A stretch of 12,795 nucleotides of DNA, taken from the NCBI GenBank assembly GCA_046732895.1, contig JBKPNZ010000053.1, positions 1 to 12,795 of the forward strand, read 5' to 3'. This DNA is from JBKPNZ01 sp046732895 (lineage in GTDB: Bacteria; Actinomycetota; Thermoleophilia; Solirubrobacterales; 70-9). The notes under the pieces are model-generated. The model made no database searches. It saw nothing but the letters and a program-made list of their open reading frames with translations, and was not told the DNA's origin. How positions within the stretch are numbered: position 1 is the stretch's first letter; the number at the start of each line of letters is the position of its first letter. Positions 1-6,790 of the stretch are shown in pieces. Position numbers and translations under genes: made by a program.

Positions 1-38
1 ACGACCTTCGCCACGCGCGTCTGGTGCTCCCCAGGCAT
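1..38 (-). CDS. 5' end of a gene running off the left edge (possibly dodecin)
   Basis: An ATG on the minus strand at 38 is preceded by a perfect AGGAGG five to six bases upstream (about 44-49), so a real translation start is likely. Only twelve codons are visible, reading MPGEHQTRVAKV. The VAKV(V) stretch right after a short polar lead resembles the first beta strand of dodecins, small flavin-binding dodecamers, but twelve residues cannot establish a family. The start and ribosome site are seen; the product name is a guess. Confidence 0.5.
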   Translation of the reverse strand, partial: MPGEHQTRVAKV

Positions 39-299
39 TACAGCCTCCTGTCTTTGCTCGACGTTCCGCTCGCCGGTCGTACCCGAAACGGGACGACGCA
101 TACCGCCCGACATCATCTGCGCTGAACGCGGCCGAAAGAGCGACTACCGCAACCGGCGTCCGAGTCCTACGCTGAGCCGAGGCCTGAACAAGCGTGCGCG
201 GGGAAAACGGATTATGAGACCTGACCAATACCGGTCTCTTGAGTATCCAGGGCGCTCTTAGCTGCTCTCAGATGCGCTCAAGCACAGTGGATTGGCGCA

Positions 300-323
300 G
301 TTCGGGACACGGTTCGGGACACG
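300..323. repeat. tandem 12-bp direct repeat
   Basis: GTTCGGGACACG occurs twice without a spacer (300-311 and 312-323). Read in one plus frame it gives FGTRFGTR, which resembles low-complexity tails of some actinobacterial integrases, but the frame is open only from about 262 and no upstream integrase motif is present. Confidence 0.7.
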
Positions 324-330
324 TTTGCCA

Positions 331-395
331 GGCCCGGCGCGCGGGTCGAACTCTCGCCGGCCGGCCGAGCGCTTCCGCCACGTCACCGCCGGGCC
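331..395 (-). terminator. possible terminator-like inverted repeat
   Basis: GGCCCGGCG (331-339) and CGCCGGGCC (387-395) are perfect 9-bp complements separated by 47 bases that contain the further palindrome CCGGCCGG. It lies immediately beyond the stop of the 398-850 ORF on the minus strand. The loop is long and there is no U-tract, so this is weak. Confidence 0.25.
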
Positions 396-397
396 GG

Positions 398-850
398 TCA
401 CGACGCTAGCTGGCCGCCTGTGGCTTGTCTATTCGCGCTTTCGGCCATGGCCGGGAGTTGCGTAGCGTGCGCCTCGCGCCGGGAAGAGGTCAGTGCGTTC
501 CGTACCGCCTCTTCCAGTTCGCCGACCATCTCCGGAGCCTCGCGATCTGAGAGTTCGAGCAGTCCCTGAATCCGTCCCGCGAATTGGTACAGGGCCTCTT
601 CACCTTCGTGGCCTTGGAACGCAGAGGACGTCTCCCGCACGCGCGCACCTTCAGCACGGGCTGTCGAAATCAAGTCAGCGAGCGCGTTGCGAAATGCGGG
701 GGAGTATCCGAGCAGGCGCACCTGGCTGGGCAGCCACGTGGCCATTTCTCTCAGCCAATCCGCCTGCCGCGCATCCATCACTTGGGATAGTTGCCAGCGG
801 ACAAACGGCAAAACGCTCGGCCAGAAGAAACGAAGTGCCGCCAAGGCCAT
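398..850 (-). CDS. hypothetical helical protein, weakly supported
   Basis: I do not recognise this protein of 150 residues. I chose the ATG at 850 because the reading before it is arginine-rich and does not look coding. The protein reads sensibly from there: a hydrophobic start (MALAALRFFWPSVLPF), then amphipathic helical stretches rich in Ala, Leu, Glu and Arg, such as LLELSDREAPEMVGELEEAV at about residues 94-113. There are no cysteines or obvious catalytic motifs. No good Shine-Dalgarno precedes the start. It lies directly downstream of a decayed segment (882-1107) on the same strand and could itself be the displaced 3' half of a broken gene. The open frame and composition are seen; that it is a gene is inferred. 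Confidence 0.4.
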   Translation of the reverse strand: MALAALRFFWPSVLPFVRWQLSQVMDARQADWLREMATWLPSQVRLLGYSPAFRNALADLISTARAEGARVRETSSAFQGHEGEEALYQFAGRIQGLLELSDREAPEMVGELEEAVRNALTSSRREAHATQLPAMAESANRQATGGQLAS

Positions 851-881
851 TCCGCAACGCGCTCGATGGCTTCGCCGGTTC

Positions 882-1107
882 CTATGCGGCGTACAGCAGA
901 ACAAGCTGAAGCGCCTCTTCCAGGCTGAGCCCGATCTCGCGCGCCGTGCTCGATCGCTGCGGAAAACCCAGGCAGATTCCACTCCAACTCGAGGTGCCCG
1001 CCCAAGAAACCCGGCACCCAAACGAGGTCGAAGGGGTCTTCGCCCGTGGCCTGATACGCAATATGGACGTCCCGGCTATTTACGTAGTTGGTGTCGGGCC
1101 GCTTCAC
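882..1107 (-). pseudogene. decayed fragment: N-terminus of cyclase-associated alpha/beta-hydrolase plus helical remnant
   Basis: From a GTG at 1107 the minus strand reads KRPDTNYVNSRDVHIAYQ and then DLVWVPGF and LELEWNLPGF. This closely matches the start of the alpha/beta-hydrolase domain often fused to adenylate/guanylate cyclases in actinobacteria (family pattern: Tyr..Ser.DVHIAYQ..G..DLV.VPGF). Similarity stops at about 964; the expected FDKRGTG segment and nucleophile elbow never appear. In another frame, 944-882 reads AREIGLSLEEALQLVLLYAA and then a stop, which resembles the core helix of a small actinobacterial helical protein. A related remnant may lie at 6354-6568. I read this as a junction of two truncated genes rather than a functional protein. 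The family identity of the first part is fairly sure, the second part is tentative. Confidence 0.5.
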
Positions 1108-1424
1108 GTGCAGACAGTGTCTGCTGCGATCACTCGTTCTGCAATGTTCCACCAACGGTGGCCTACGGCTCCTGCGGCTTCCTGACCGAGCTTCGATATC
1201 ACCGGAAGCAGTCGTGCTCGCTACCTCAATAAATGGGACACCAGCAGGCAGGGTCGGACGTGATCGTGTGGTGCTCCCGTGCTCCCCCAAGGGTCGGAAC
1301 ATGCCGTTTGGCAGGGGTGTCTGAGTCCAGCCGCGCCCATTAAGACCCGCGTAGGCATGTCCGGTCCGACGAGCCGCTGACCGGCGCCGGAGGTCTCTTC
1401 CGGCGCCGGTCGCGTTCTGCCGGG
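1108..1424. other. intergenic stretch
   Basis: Long open frames cross it, but none has a good ribosome site or protein-like composition. The only clear structure is the hairpin at 1379-1411. Confidence 0.4.
1379..1411 (-). terminator. 13-bp perfect hairpin after the secreted-protein gene
   Basis: GACCGGCGCCGGA (1379-1391) and TCCGGCGCCGGTC (1399-1411) are fully complementary with a 7-base loop (1392-1398). Each arm also contains the palindrome CCGGCGCCGG. It lies 13 bases past the stop of the minus-strand gene at 1425. There is no U-tract, as is common in high-GC actinobacteria. Confidence 0.7.
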
Positions 1425-1865
1425 TTACCAAGGGCTGTCGAAGGTGTGGCAGATGTAGTAATCCCAGCCGAACCGCGGGCCGAGGTAGCTCCACTCGTAG
1501 AGCGGCGGACTGCTCGTCTCGCCGGGCGGGCCGCCGGGCGGGTCGGTCGGACAGGGCTGGTTGTGGAAGTGGTCGGCTCGAAGCATGTGCTCGGTGCCGA
1601 GGAACGGAGCCACCTCCGCGTTCACGTCCGGAGTCGCGAACGCGACTAGCAGCGCGCTCACGGCCGTCCCCGCGACCACTGCCTCCAGTTGGCCGGGCGG
1701 GAAACAGTGGACGTTCGGGTTTTCCGGGAAGGCAGTTGCGGGGTTGAGGCAATCCCAGCCGGCGCGCTGGAGCTGGGCCGGACCGCGTCCTTCGCCCGAT
1801 GCGGTTGCCGTAAGCGCGAGGGTTGCGGCCGCGACGACCGCGAGAGCAACCAGCACGTAGCGCAT
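1425..1865 (-). CDS. secreted four-cysteine hypothetical protein
   Basis: A 146-residue exported protein of unknown function. The ATG at 1865 was chosen because AAAGGAGG (about 1871-1878) sits five bases upstream; a GTG six codons earlier would place that site inside the gene. Residues 1-23 form a clear signal peptide (MRY, a hydrophobic core of Val/Ala/Leu, cleavage near TATAS-GEG). The mature part has four cysteines (39, 54, 105, 139), fitting two disulfides, with the motifs GWDC and VHCFPPG, a Pro/Gly-rich linker at about 107-121 (CPTDPPGGPPGE) and an aromatic C-terminus (GWDYYICHTF). Similar secreted W-C...CFPPG proteins occur in soil actinobacteria, as I recall, without known function. 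It stands alone and is closed by a strong hairpin. Confidence 0.82.
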   Translation of the reverse strand: MRYVLVALAVVAAATLALTATASGEGRGPAQLQRAGWDCLNPATAFPENPNVHCFPPGQLEAVVAGTAVSALLVAFATPDVNAEVAPFLGTEHMLRADHFHNQPCPTDPPGGPPGETSSPPLYEWSYLGPRFGWDYYICHTFDSPW

Positions 1866-2707
1866 GAATTCCTCCTTTCGCACGTTGACATGTTGGAAAG
1901 TACGAGCGCTCGCCTCCCCTGCGCATCGGTGCGACTGCCCATAATTGCGGAGGCACTACCCATCTTGTGCGGCAAGCCCGAGGCTCGAACCTCAAGCCAT
2001 CGCGCCGCAGATGGGGAGGTACCCCCGGACTCTCCGCTCCCTACCCCCGGCCCCGCGGCACGCCATGGCTGGGCTGGGAATGGACTAGGGCAGGGTGACC
2101 TCCTACGAGAGCAGTAGGCGCGAACGCTGCCTGAATCTCTTTACCGGAGCCAAGCGCAGGTGATGATGGGGGAGGCAGTCAGGCGCTGAGTCAGAAGACA
2201 GCGCCACTACTTGCCAGGACGCCGGTGCGCACGGCTTACGCCATGAGGCTCTGTGCGTCGGGCGTACAGTCGCGCTGGCTCAGACAGAGCGCACGACCCG
2301 CGTCGCCTCTGAGGGCAGTAGGGCCGTGCTGTGGGAGAGCAATACGCCGGAAATGCCCATGGACGCCCCGGACTCCGCGCGGAGAGGCTCATCGCGCGGT
2401 CCACTCACTCACCACGTGGTTAGTCGACCCGCATCGGATCAGGGACAGAGATGCGACCGCACGCTCCGCTTTTGGGAGGTCGTTCGCGGAATTGACAGAG
2501 TTGGTTTCGACCAGCTTGCGGCTGTATTTCGGACGTGTGTGTCTCGCTCGTGCCTCGCTCGCTGTGAAGCGGCAGCAAAGCGGCGATCGAGGGGTAGCCG
2601 GCGCGCCCGCACGGATGGCGGCCAGGAGGTGGAAGCCCGCTCCGAGCCGCGGAGCTGCCCGCGCCATGCCTGGATGCAGGGACTTCGGGGGCTCGGTCTT
2701 GCCGGGA
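1866..2707. other. 0.84-kb stretch without a convincing gene
   Basis: Several open frames of 60-190 codons overlap here on both strands, but their translations are Arg/Ser/Ala-rich, lack recognisable motifs, and the longer plus-strand frames run into the 3' end of the transglycosylase gene. The first part is the upstream region of the secreted-protein gene. A GGGTAG hexamer on the minus strand lies near 1956-1961 without a clear -35 partner. The rest may be degraded coding DNA; I cannot identify it. Confidence 0.4.
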
Positions 2708-4207
2708 TTACGGCCGGGTTGGTTTCAGCATGGTGTTGATGAGGTTCCGCGCTTCGGAGGAGACGGTGATGTGGATCGATGTCGGTTCTCGTATCCAGGC
2801 GATTAGTGCGCGGGCTTGGAGTCGTTCGAGTTCGTACTGGAACGCGGCCGCTTGCGCCCCGGAGCCGTAGCGGCGAAGGATGTCGAAGGCGTAGCCGGTC
2901 GTGTGCAGTGAGTCGTTCGTGGCCGCCTCAGGCCTGGCGGCGCCGAGCAGGTGCTGGTAGGTGTCGTCGAAGACTGAGTCCCTTATGACGAGTGGTGCGG
3001 GCTCGCCGCTGAGGGTATGGACGCGGGCTGCGAGGTAGAGCAGCAGTGCGAGCGCTTCGGGACGCAGGCCGCGGTACAGCGATGGTTCCTTGCCTAGGCG
3101 GCGGGCGCGCTTTCCCATCTGCGGGTCGATCCGAATGTGGAGGGGCGCAGTGTTGGTGGGCAGAGGCTGCAGACGTCTCTCCCGCCAGGCGCGCTCGAGA
3201 GCGCCAGGGTCATGGAAGCTCGGCGTGGCGTCCGGGGGATGGAGTACTTCCTCCGCGCTCGCCGTGGTGCTCTGGAGGAGGACGAGCCGCTCGAGCTCGT
3301 TCCGGTCGTGCCGGTAGAGGCGCATGATTTCCTTCGCGGCGAGTACCCGCCAGTAGTAAGTCTGCGAGTCGTCCCCGAACCCGGCGAGGCGACGCCAGGC
3401 AGCGGCATGGCGTGCCGGGGAGGAATCGAAGTAGAGCCGCGCCCAGGAGAGGTCGCCCTTGGCGACGATGTCTGCGATCGGCTTGAGACCGTGCGTGTTG
3501 GCGTAGTCGCGAAGGACGCTCTCGAGGTTGCCGATCCCCATGTGGTAGGAAACGCCGGCGAGATCGTCCCGGCCGAACCGCGCGCGGGCGGCCGACAGAT
3601 AGCGGACGGTGCCGCCCAGGGCCCGCGCGGGGTCGAAGCGGGCATCGGCGCGACGCCTCCGCGCCCGTAGTGGTGCGACGGCAGCGGAGTCACCGCGGCG
3701 AATTGCGGCGTCGATCTGGCGCGTCAGCGTTCGGCTGGCCGTAAGTGCGACATGCATGTGGAGGAAGTCGCGGCCTGTCTCGGCGAGGATCTGGGTCAAT
3801 CCAGCTGCATTGGCGGGGTCGCTGCCGGCGATCACGTCCTGGCGGCCGCCGCTCTCGAGGAAGACGATCGCCTCGAGCAGGTTGGGGTCGATGCCGGTGC
3901 CCGAGACCACGCGGTCGATCAGTGGCCGGAAGCTCGCGGTCCGCTCCGCTGCCGCGAGCACGCCGCCAGGGCTCTTCATGTAGAGGACATGGGAGAAACC
4001 AAAGGCGGCAGAATGCTCGAGCATCCCTTCTTGTCCTGCCTCGAACACGAGCGGATCACGAGTGCCGATCTCCGCGCGGGGAACGAGCAGCGGCGTCTTG
4101 CCACCGGTGCTGAGCGCTAGGAGCACGGCGCTGACGCCGCCGGCAATCAACGCTGCCAGAACCGCGGCCGCGACAAACCTCCGCCGGCGACGCTGGCGCC
4201 TGCGCAT
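2708..4207 (-). CDS. membrane-anchored lytic transglycosylase with C-terminal M15/DUF5715-like domain
   Basis: Predicted to act on peptidoglycan outside the membrane (499 residues). The ATG at 4207 was chosen because it starts a typical anchor: ten mostly basic residues (MRRRQRRRRR), then a hydrophobic helix at about 11-33. An SLT (GH23-like) domain follows: GIDPNLLEAIVFLESGG at about 105-121 with Glu118 as the likely catalytic acid, GLTQIL at 136-141 and YHMGIGNLE at 221-229. The middle (about 240-400) is helical. The C-terminus carries SLHTTGYAFDI (433-443) and IHI (478-480), which resemble the SxHxxGxAxD and later His motifs of zinc D,D/L,D-carboxypeptidases of the M15/VanY type and of DUF5715. 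His435, Asp442 and His479 are candidate ligands. The first domain is secure; peptidase activity of the second is inferred. No strong Shine-Dalgarno is visible. Confidence 0.85.
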   Translation of the reverse strand: MRRRQRRRRRFVAAAVLAALIAGGVSAVLLALSTGGKTPLLVPRAEIGTRDPLVFEAGQEGMLEHSAAFGFSHVLYMKSPGGVLAAAERTASFRPLIDRVVSGTGIDPNLLEAIVFLESGGRQDVIAGSDPANAAGLTQILAETGRDFLHMHVALTASRTLTRQIDAAIRRGDSAAVAPLRARRRRADARFDPARALGGTVRYLSAARARFGRDDLAGVSYHMGIGNLESVLRDYANTHGLKPIADIVAKGDLSWARLYFDSSPARHAAAWRRLAGFGDDSQTYYWRVLAAKEIMRLYRHDRNELERLVLLQSTTASAEEVLHPPDATPSFHDPGALERAWRERRLQPLPTNTAPLHIRIDPQMGKRARRLGKEPSLYRGLRPEALALLLYLAARVHTLSGEPAPLVIRDSVFDDTYQHLLGAARPEAATNDSLHTTGYAFDILRRYGSGAQAAAFQYELERLQARALIAWIREPTSIHITVSSEARNLINTMLKPTRP

Positions 4208-4427
4208 GGGCTCGATGGTCGAGGATCGAGCGATGCCGGAATTGTGCGTGCATAAGCGGCCGATGCTGCAGGGGGTTCGACAATCCGGCGATCGCACACC
4301 TCAGGTTTATGCGGCCTCAGCCCACCGACGGCCAATGAAGAGCCTCAGCTGAGCACAGGATTGAGCAAGCCGCTCCGGAGGTAGAGATCAATCGGCCTCA
4401 ATTGCCCGATCATGGAAGGAGCCCGAC

Positions 4428-4520
4428 TTGGCCGGGAAGAAACGTCCGAAGTCCATCGCCCACACCGAGAAGGCGCCAGCCAAGCCCAAACGGCCAAAGA
4501 AGACCTCACGCGGCAAATAG
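4428..4520 (+). CDS. small lysine-rich basic protein with TTG start
   Basis: A 30-residue ORF too short for usual gene calling. TTG at 4428 lies six bases after GGAAGGAG (4414-4421), an excellent ribosome site, and the reading is MAGKKRPKSIAHTEKAPAKP followed by KRPKKTSRGK. About ten lysines and three arginines with prolines suggest a disordered, nucleic-acid- or ribosome-binding peptide, but no function is known to me. A hairpin (4534-4554) follows 13 bases after the stop. It is divergent from the transglycosylase gene and convergent with the response regulator. An ATG frame overlapping it (from 4412) has no protein-like composition. The ribosome site and composition are seen; expression is inferred. 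Confidence 0.5.
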   Translation: MAGKKRPKSIAHTEKAPAKPKRPKKTSRGK

Positions 4521-4533
4521 GCGACGACTCACC

Positions 4534-4554
4534 TCGCACCCAGTCGGGGTGCGA
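4534..4554 (+). terminator. 8-bp hairpin between convergent genes
   Basis: TCGCACCC (4534-4541) pairs with GGGTGCGA (4547-4554) around a five-base loop. It lies 13 bases after the stop of the small basic ORF and 25 bases beyond the end of the response-regulator remnant on the other strand, so it could serve both. There is no U-tract. Confidence 0.45.
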
Positions 4555-4578
4555 AGGCTGGTGGGCTGTGACGGGCGT

Positions 4579-5039
4579 TTAGCCGCTCGTCAAGCGGCCG
4601 CGCCAGAGTCGCCGGCGCTGATGCGCGGCAGCGACAACGATGTCGACGAGGTCTGGGTCGAGCCGGACCTTGCGGACGAAATCGACTGCGCCTGCGTCTT
4701 GCACCTCTAGCGCACGCTCCTCGTACTCGGAGCCGGTGATCGCGACGACGGGGATGGTCGGTTGCCTCCGCCGGATCTCGCGCGTGGCCTCGACGCGTCC
4801 ATCACCGGGAGCACGATGTCCATCAGCACGACGTCGGGCCGAAGCACCACCGCGAGCTCGATCGCCTCGCGGCCATCGCGGGCCCTGCCCGCGACTTCTA
4901 GGCGACCGTCCGCCTCCAGCTGCTGCGTCAGCGTCTCGGCGAAGGAATCGTCGTCTTCGACCACAAGCACCCGCCGACGGCGAAGACTGACGTGCAGTCG
5001 TCTCCTTGAGCGGCTACCAGATAGTCGAGTACCGAACAA
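4579..5039 (-). pseudogene. single-domain response regulator with one-base frameshift
   Basis: A CheY-like receiver domain without an output domain, expected to be phosphorylated by a sensor kinase not present here. The first frame reads VLVVEDDDSFAETL, with the acidic pocket, then VVLRPDVVLMDIVLPVMD, whose Asp codon is at 4818-4820 (phosphoacceptor). At about 4796 one G is missing (GACGCGTC where GACGGCGTC is expected). The remainder continues in the next frame as GVEATREIRRRQP, VVAITGSEYEE (conserved Thr) and VDFVRKVRLDP (conserved Lys), to TAA at 4579. The restored protein is about 140 residues. The start is unclear: the only good ribosome site, AAGGAG (5002-5007), precedes an in-frame CTG at 4997, while a TTG at 5039 has none. 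It is either a recent pseudogene or a sequencing error; family identity is very sure. Confidence 0.85.
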
Positions 5040-5377
5040 CGGTCAACATCACGTTCGGCGTGGAACGCTGAAAGCAGTCTCACCTCCTGCCACTGCAGGC
5101 CTGGCTCGGTCGCGTCCAGACCAGAGCGCAAGTTTCCCCACTCCGCGGCATCAATACACACACTGCGGCAAAGCGGTGGGCGGGTACGCACGGCGACCTT
5201 CGCGGGGGAGAGGCATCCGCAAAGGGCATTGCACCCGCCCACGGTCTTCCTTCCCTATCGCGGCTACCTCACGCCTAGTCACAGCAGTCCACGGCCTTGC
5301 GATGTCAACGGCCCTCCCGGCGGGCCGGACGGCACGGTCAGCCTAATAGATGACCACGTCGCCCCATGTCGGCCGGC
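5040..5377. other. intergenic stretch with an inverted repeat
   Basis: No convincing gene. GTGGGCGGGT (5176-5185) and ACCCGCCCAC (5233-5242) form a perfect 10-bp inverted repeat 47 bases apart. It may be a structured leader or chance in GC-rich DNA. The stretch also contains the region downstream of the putative lipoprotein gene and upstream of the response regulator, both on the minus strand. Confidence 0.35.
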
Positions 5378-5827
5378 TCACGGTACACCGAATGCGTCGA
5401 AGTGGACGCCGGTCATCAGATGTGGCGAGCGCTCCCCGCTGTACTTGCCGCGCGTGTTGAGGACGTATCGGACGCGCACGGGCAGGGGATAGCCGAGGCC
5501 CTTGGGCCAATGCACTCCTACACACGAAAACCTCTGATACGCGGACTCGACACGTTTCCCGAGCCCGGTGCACATCGTGGTCTTGAGCGGGGTTCCGCGA
5601 ATTACCTTGATCGATTCGGCCTGATCCGCGGTCCAGAACCGAGGAGAGACAGCGTGTGAATCTCCGCAGGCACAAGCGGCAAGAAGCGTCCCCGCAACCA
5701 GGGCAACCCAGCGACGCGTGTGCCGCTTCCTCGAGCGACGTTCGTTCGACCATGGCCGAGAGGGCCGCCTGCTGCCTCGGCATCTCCTCGACCTAGGGTC
5801 GTGTGCGTCGTGGGAAGAGAAAGACAC
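5378..5827 (-). CDS. putative lipoprotein of unknown function
   Basis: A protein of up to 149 residues. A basic segment (RRSRKRHTRRW) leads into a hydrophobic stretch VALVAGTLLAAC (41-52) that ends in a plausible lipobox, Leu49-Ala-Ala-Cys52, so the mature protein would be a lipid-anchored domain of about 98 residues. The mature part has two more well-spaced cysteines (MCTGLG and FSCVGVHWPKG) that could pair, and a beta-rich tail (VRVRYVLNTRG, GVHFDAFGV). I do not recognise the family. The only in-frame start before the signal region is the GTG at 5827, which lies inside the 3' end of the HD-domain gene (35-base overlap). This gives an unusually long 40-residue N-terminus without a ribosome site, so either the start is wrong or translation is coupled. 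Confidence 0.62.
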   Translation of the reverse strand: MSFSSHDAHDPRSRRCRGSRRPSRPWSNERRSRKRHTRRWVALVAGTLLAACACGDSHAVSPRFWTADQAESIKVIRGTPLKTTMCTGLGKRVESAYQRFSCVGVHWPKGLGYPLPVRVRYVLNTRGKYSGERSPHLMTGVHFDAFGVP

Positions 5828-6353
5828 CGGCGAGGCTCGCTGGGCGGTGGCGCAGCTCGTTCAGAACAGCCGAGCCGATCAGTCGCCAGAGCCCATCCCG
5901 CGGGACCTCGCGGAACAGTTCACGTAGCCAGCGACGATCAAGGCCGAAGTTGACGAGCCCCGCGCTGACGTCAACGAGGTCAGATTGCCGCACGAGCTCG
6001 ACCTCGAGCCCCATTGCCTGGCGCGAGCGCGGCGCGTGATGCTGCTCGCAGGCATCCATGCAGCGCTGCAACCGCTCGGGCGGCCAGCCGAAAGGCTCCA
6101 GCACCCGCGCAGCGAGGCGCGCACCCTCGGTCACGTATGGGTCGCGGCTGACCGTGAACAGACCGAGGTCGTGCAACCAGCAGGCACACAGCAGTAGTTC
6201 GCGATCGAACGGTCGGTCGCCGGCAAGACGCTCAGCGATCGCAAACTGGCGCAGGCAGTGGCGCTCAAGCGGACTGTCTGAACCCGCCGCCGCCCGCAGC
6301 GCGTCCAGCGCCCCCCGGGCCGCCGCGCTGCAGGACAGCGCGTCAGCGTCCAT
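5793..6353 (-). CDS. HD-domain phosphohydrolase
   Basis: A 186-residue metal-dependent HD-superfamily protein, probably cytoplasmic. The ligand pattern H...HD...H...D is complete: His32 (ERHCLRQF), His61-Asp62 (CACWLHDLGLF), His105/His106 (DACEQHHAPRS) and Asp125 (VRQSDLVDVSAGL). The WLHDLG motif and the later EQHH and SDLVDVS motifs resemble the stand-alone HD/cyanamide-hydratase-like group. Substrate cannot be predicted from sequence; members hydrolyse phosphoesters or related bonds. Its 3' end overlaps the start of the putative lipoprotein gene, suggesting co-transcription. The ATG at 6353 has no clear Shine-Dalgarno, and a decayed gene lies just upstream on the same strand. Confidence 0.85.
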   Translation of the reverse strand: MDADALSCSAAARGALDALRAAAGSDSPLERHCLRQFAIAERLAGDRPFDRELLLCACWLHDLGLFTVSRDPYVTEGARLAARVLEPFGWPPERLQRCMDACEQHHAPRSRQAMGLEVELVRQSDLVDVSAGLVNFGLDRRWLRELFREVPRDGLWRLIGSAVLNELRHRPASLAGVFLFPRRTRP

Positions 6354-6568
6354 GACGGAAAGCGTAGCGACCCCACCGCCGAGCAGCCCTGAAGCCCTCT
6401 GGCCGCGCGCCAGGAATGCCCGCTGCGAAACTTCCGGCGATCAGCTCGGAGAGCTCAAGCGCTTCGGCGAGCGTTACGGCCCAGCTCGCGCGCATCCCCC
6501 GGCCACGATCAAGGTGCCGACTCGATCGCCCGCTTGAAGATCGCCCGTCGGATGCCCTGCGCTGCCAC
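6354..6568 (-). pseudogene. decayed small helical actinobacterial gene
   Basis: No single frame is open in a sensible way, but pieces in successive frames join into one plausible protein: GTG at 6568 reading AAQGIRRAIFKRAIES, then GTLIVA in the next frame, then DARELG, then AVTLAEALELSELIAGSF, then an AARRW-like piece. From memory, this order resembles a small actinobacterial family (R-A-hydrophobic helix, ARE(L/I)G-L-EAL-L, then a R.AARW helix). The segment at 882-944 shows the same AREIG...LEEAL core. At least three frame changes make a functional gene unlikely. The family is unnamed to me and the match is from memory. Confidence 0.35.
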
Positions 6569-6695
6569 GGCCCCCCGCTGGCGCCGGCTAGCCCGTCCGG
6601 GCCTAACCCTTGCTCCATGCTTCCGAAGAACGCGGTACTCCGGGCTGCCCGAGCGGGCGACCCAAAGATGCCCTTTCTTCATCGCCTAGCAGGGC

Positions 6696-6719
6696 CACCC
6701 GCGAGCTGAGCTGCGGGTG
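6696..6719 (-). terminator. 7-bp hairpin downstream of the DUF892 gene
   Basis: CACCCGC (6696-6702) pairs with GCGGGTG (6713-6719) around a ten-base loop containing two AGCT motifs. It sits about 70 bases beyond the stop of the minus-strand ferritin-like gene. No U-tract. Confidence 0.35.
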
Positions 6720-6790
6720 ACCTTAGTCCGAGCCCCCTAGGCCGGTCGACGAGCGGTGCCATCGGCCGGTAGCTATTAACTAGGCTTTTC

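Larger units (their letters stand above)
39..397. other. gene-poor stretch
   Basis: No convincing coding sequence on either strand. It holds the upstream region of the leftward gene at the edge, a perfect 12-bp tandem duplication at 300-323 and a long inverted repeat at 331-395 just past the stop of the next ORF. Confidence 0.4.

Noticed and set aside
1297..1361. Inverted ACATGCC / GGCATGT pair
   Set aside because: Only seven to eight bases over about 50 bases, expected by chance in this composition.
1977..1994. tRNA T-arm-like GAGGCTCGAACCTC
   Set aside because: The loop is six bases rather than seven and no acceptor or anticodon arm can be built around it.
778..1995. 405-codon open frame on the minus strand
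   Set aside because: Most of it is Arg/Pro/Ser-rich and overlaps the well-supported secreted-protein gene in another frame; only the 964-1107 part has a recognisable family pattern.
2225..2806. 193-codon plus-strand open frame and its neighbours
   Set aside because: No ribosome site or motif, and it runs into the 3' end of the transglycosylase gene on the other strand.
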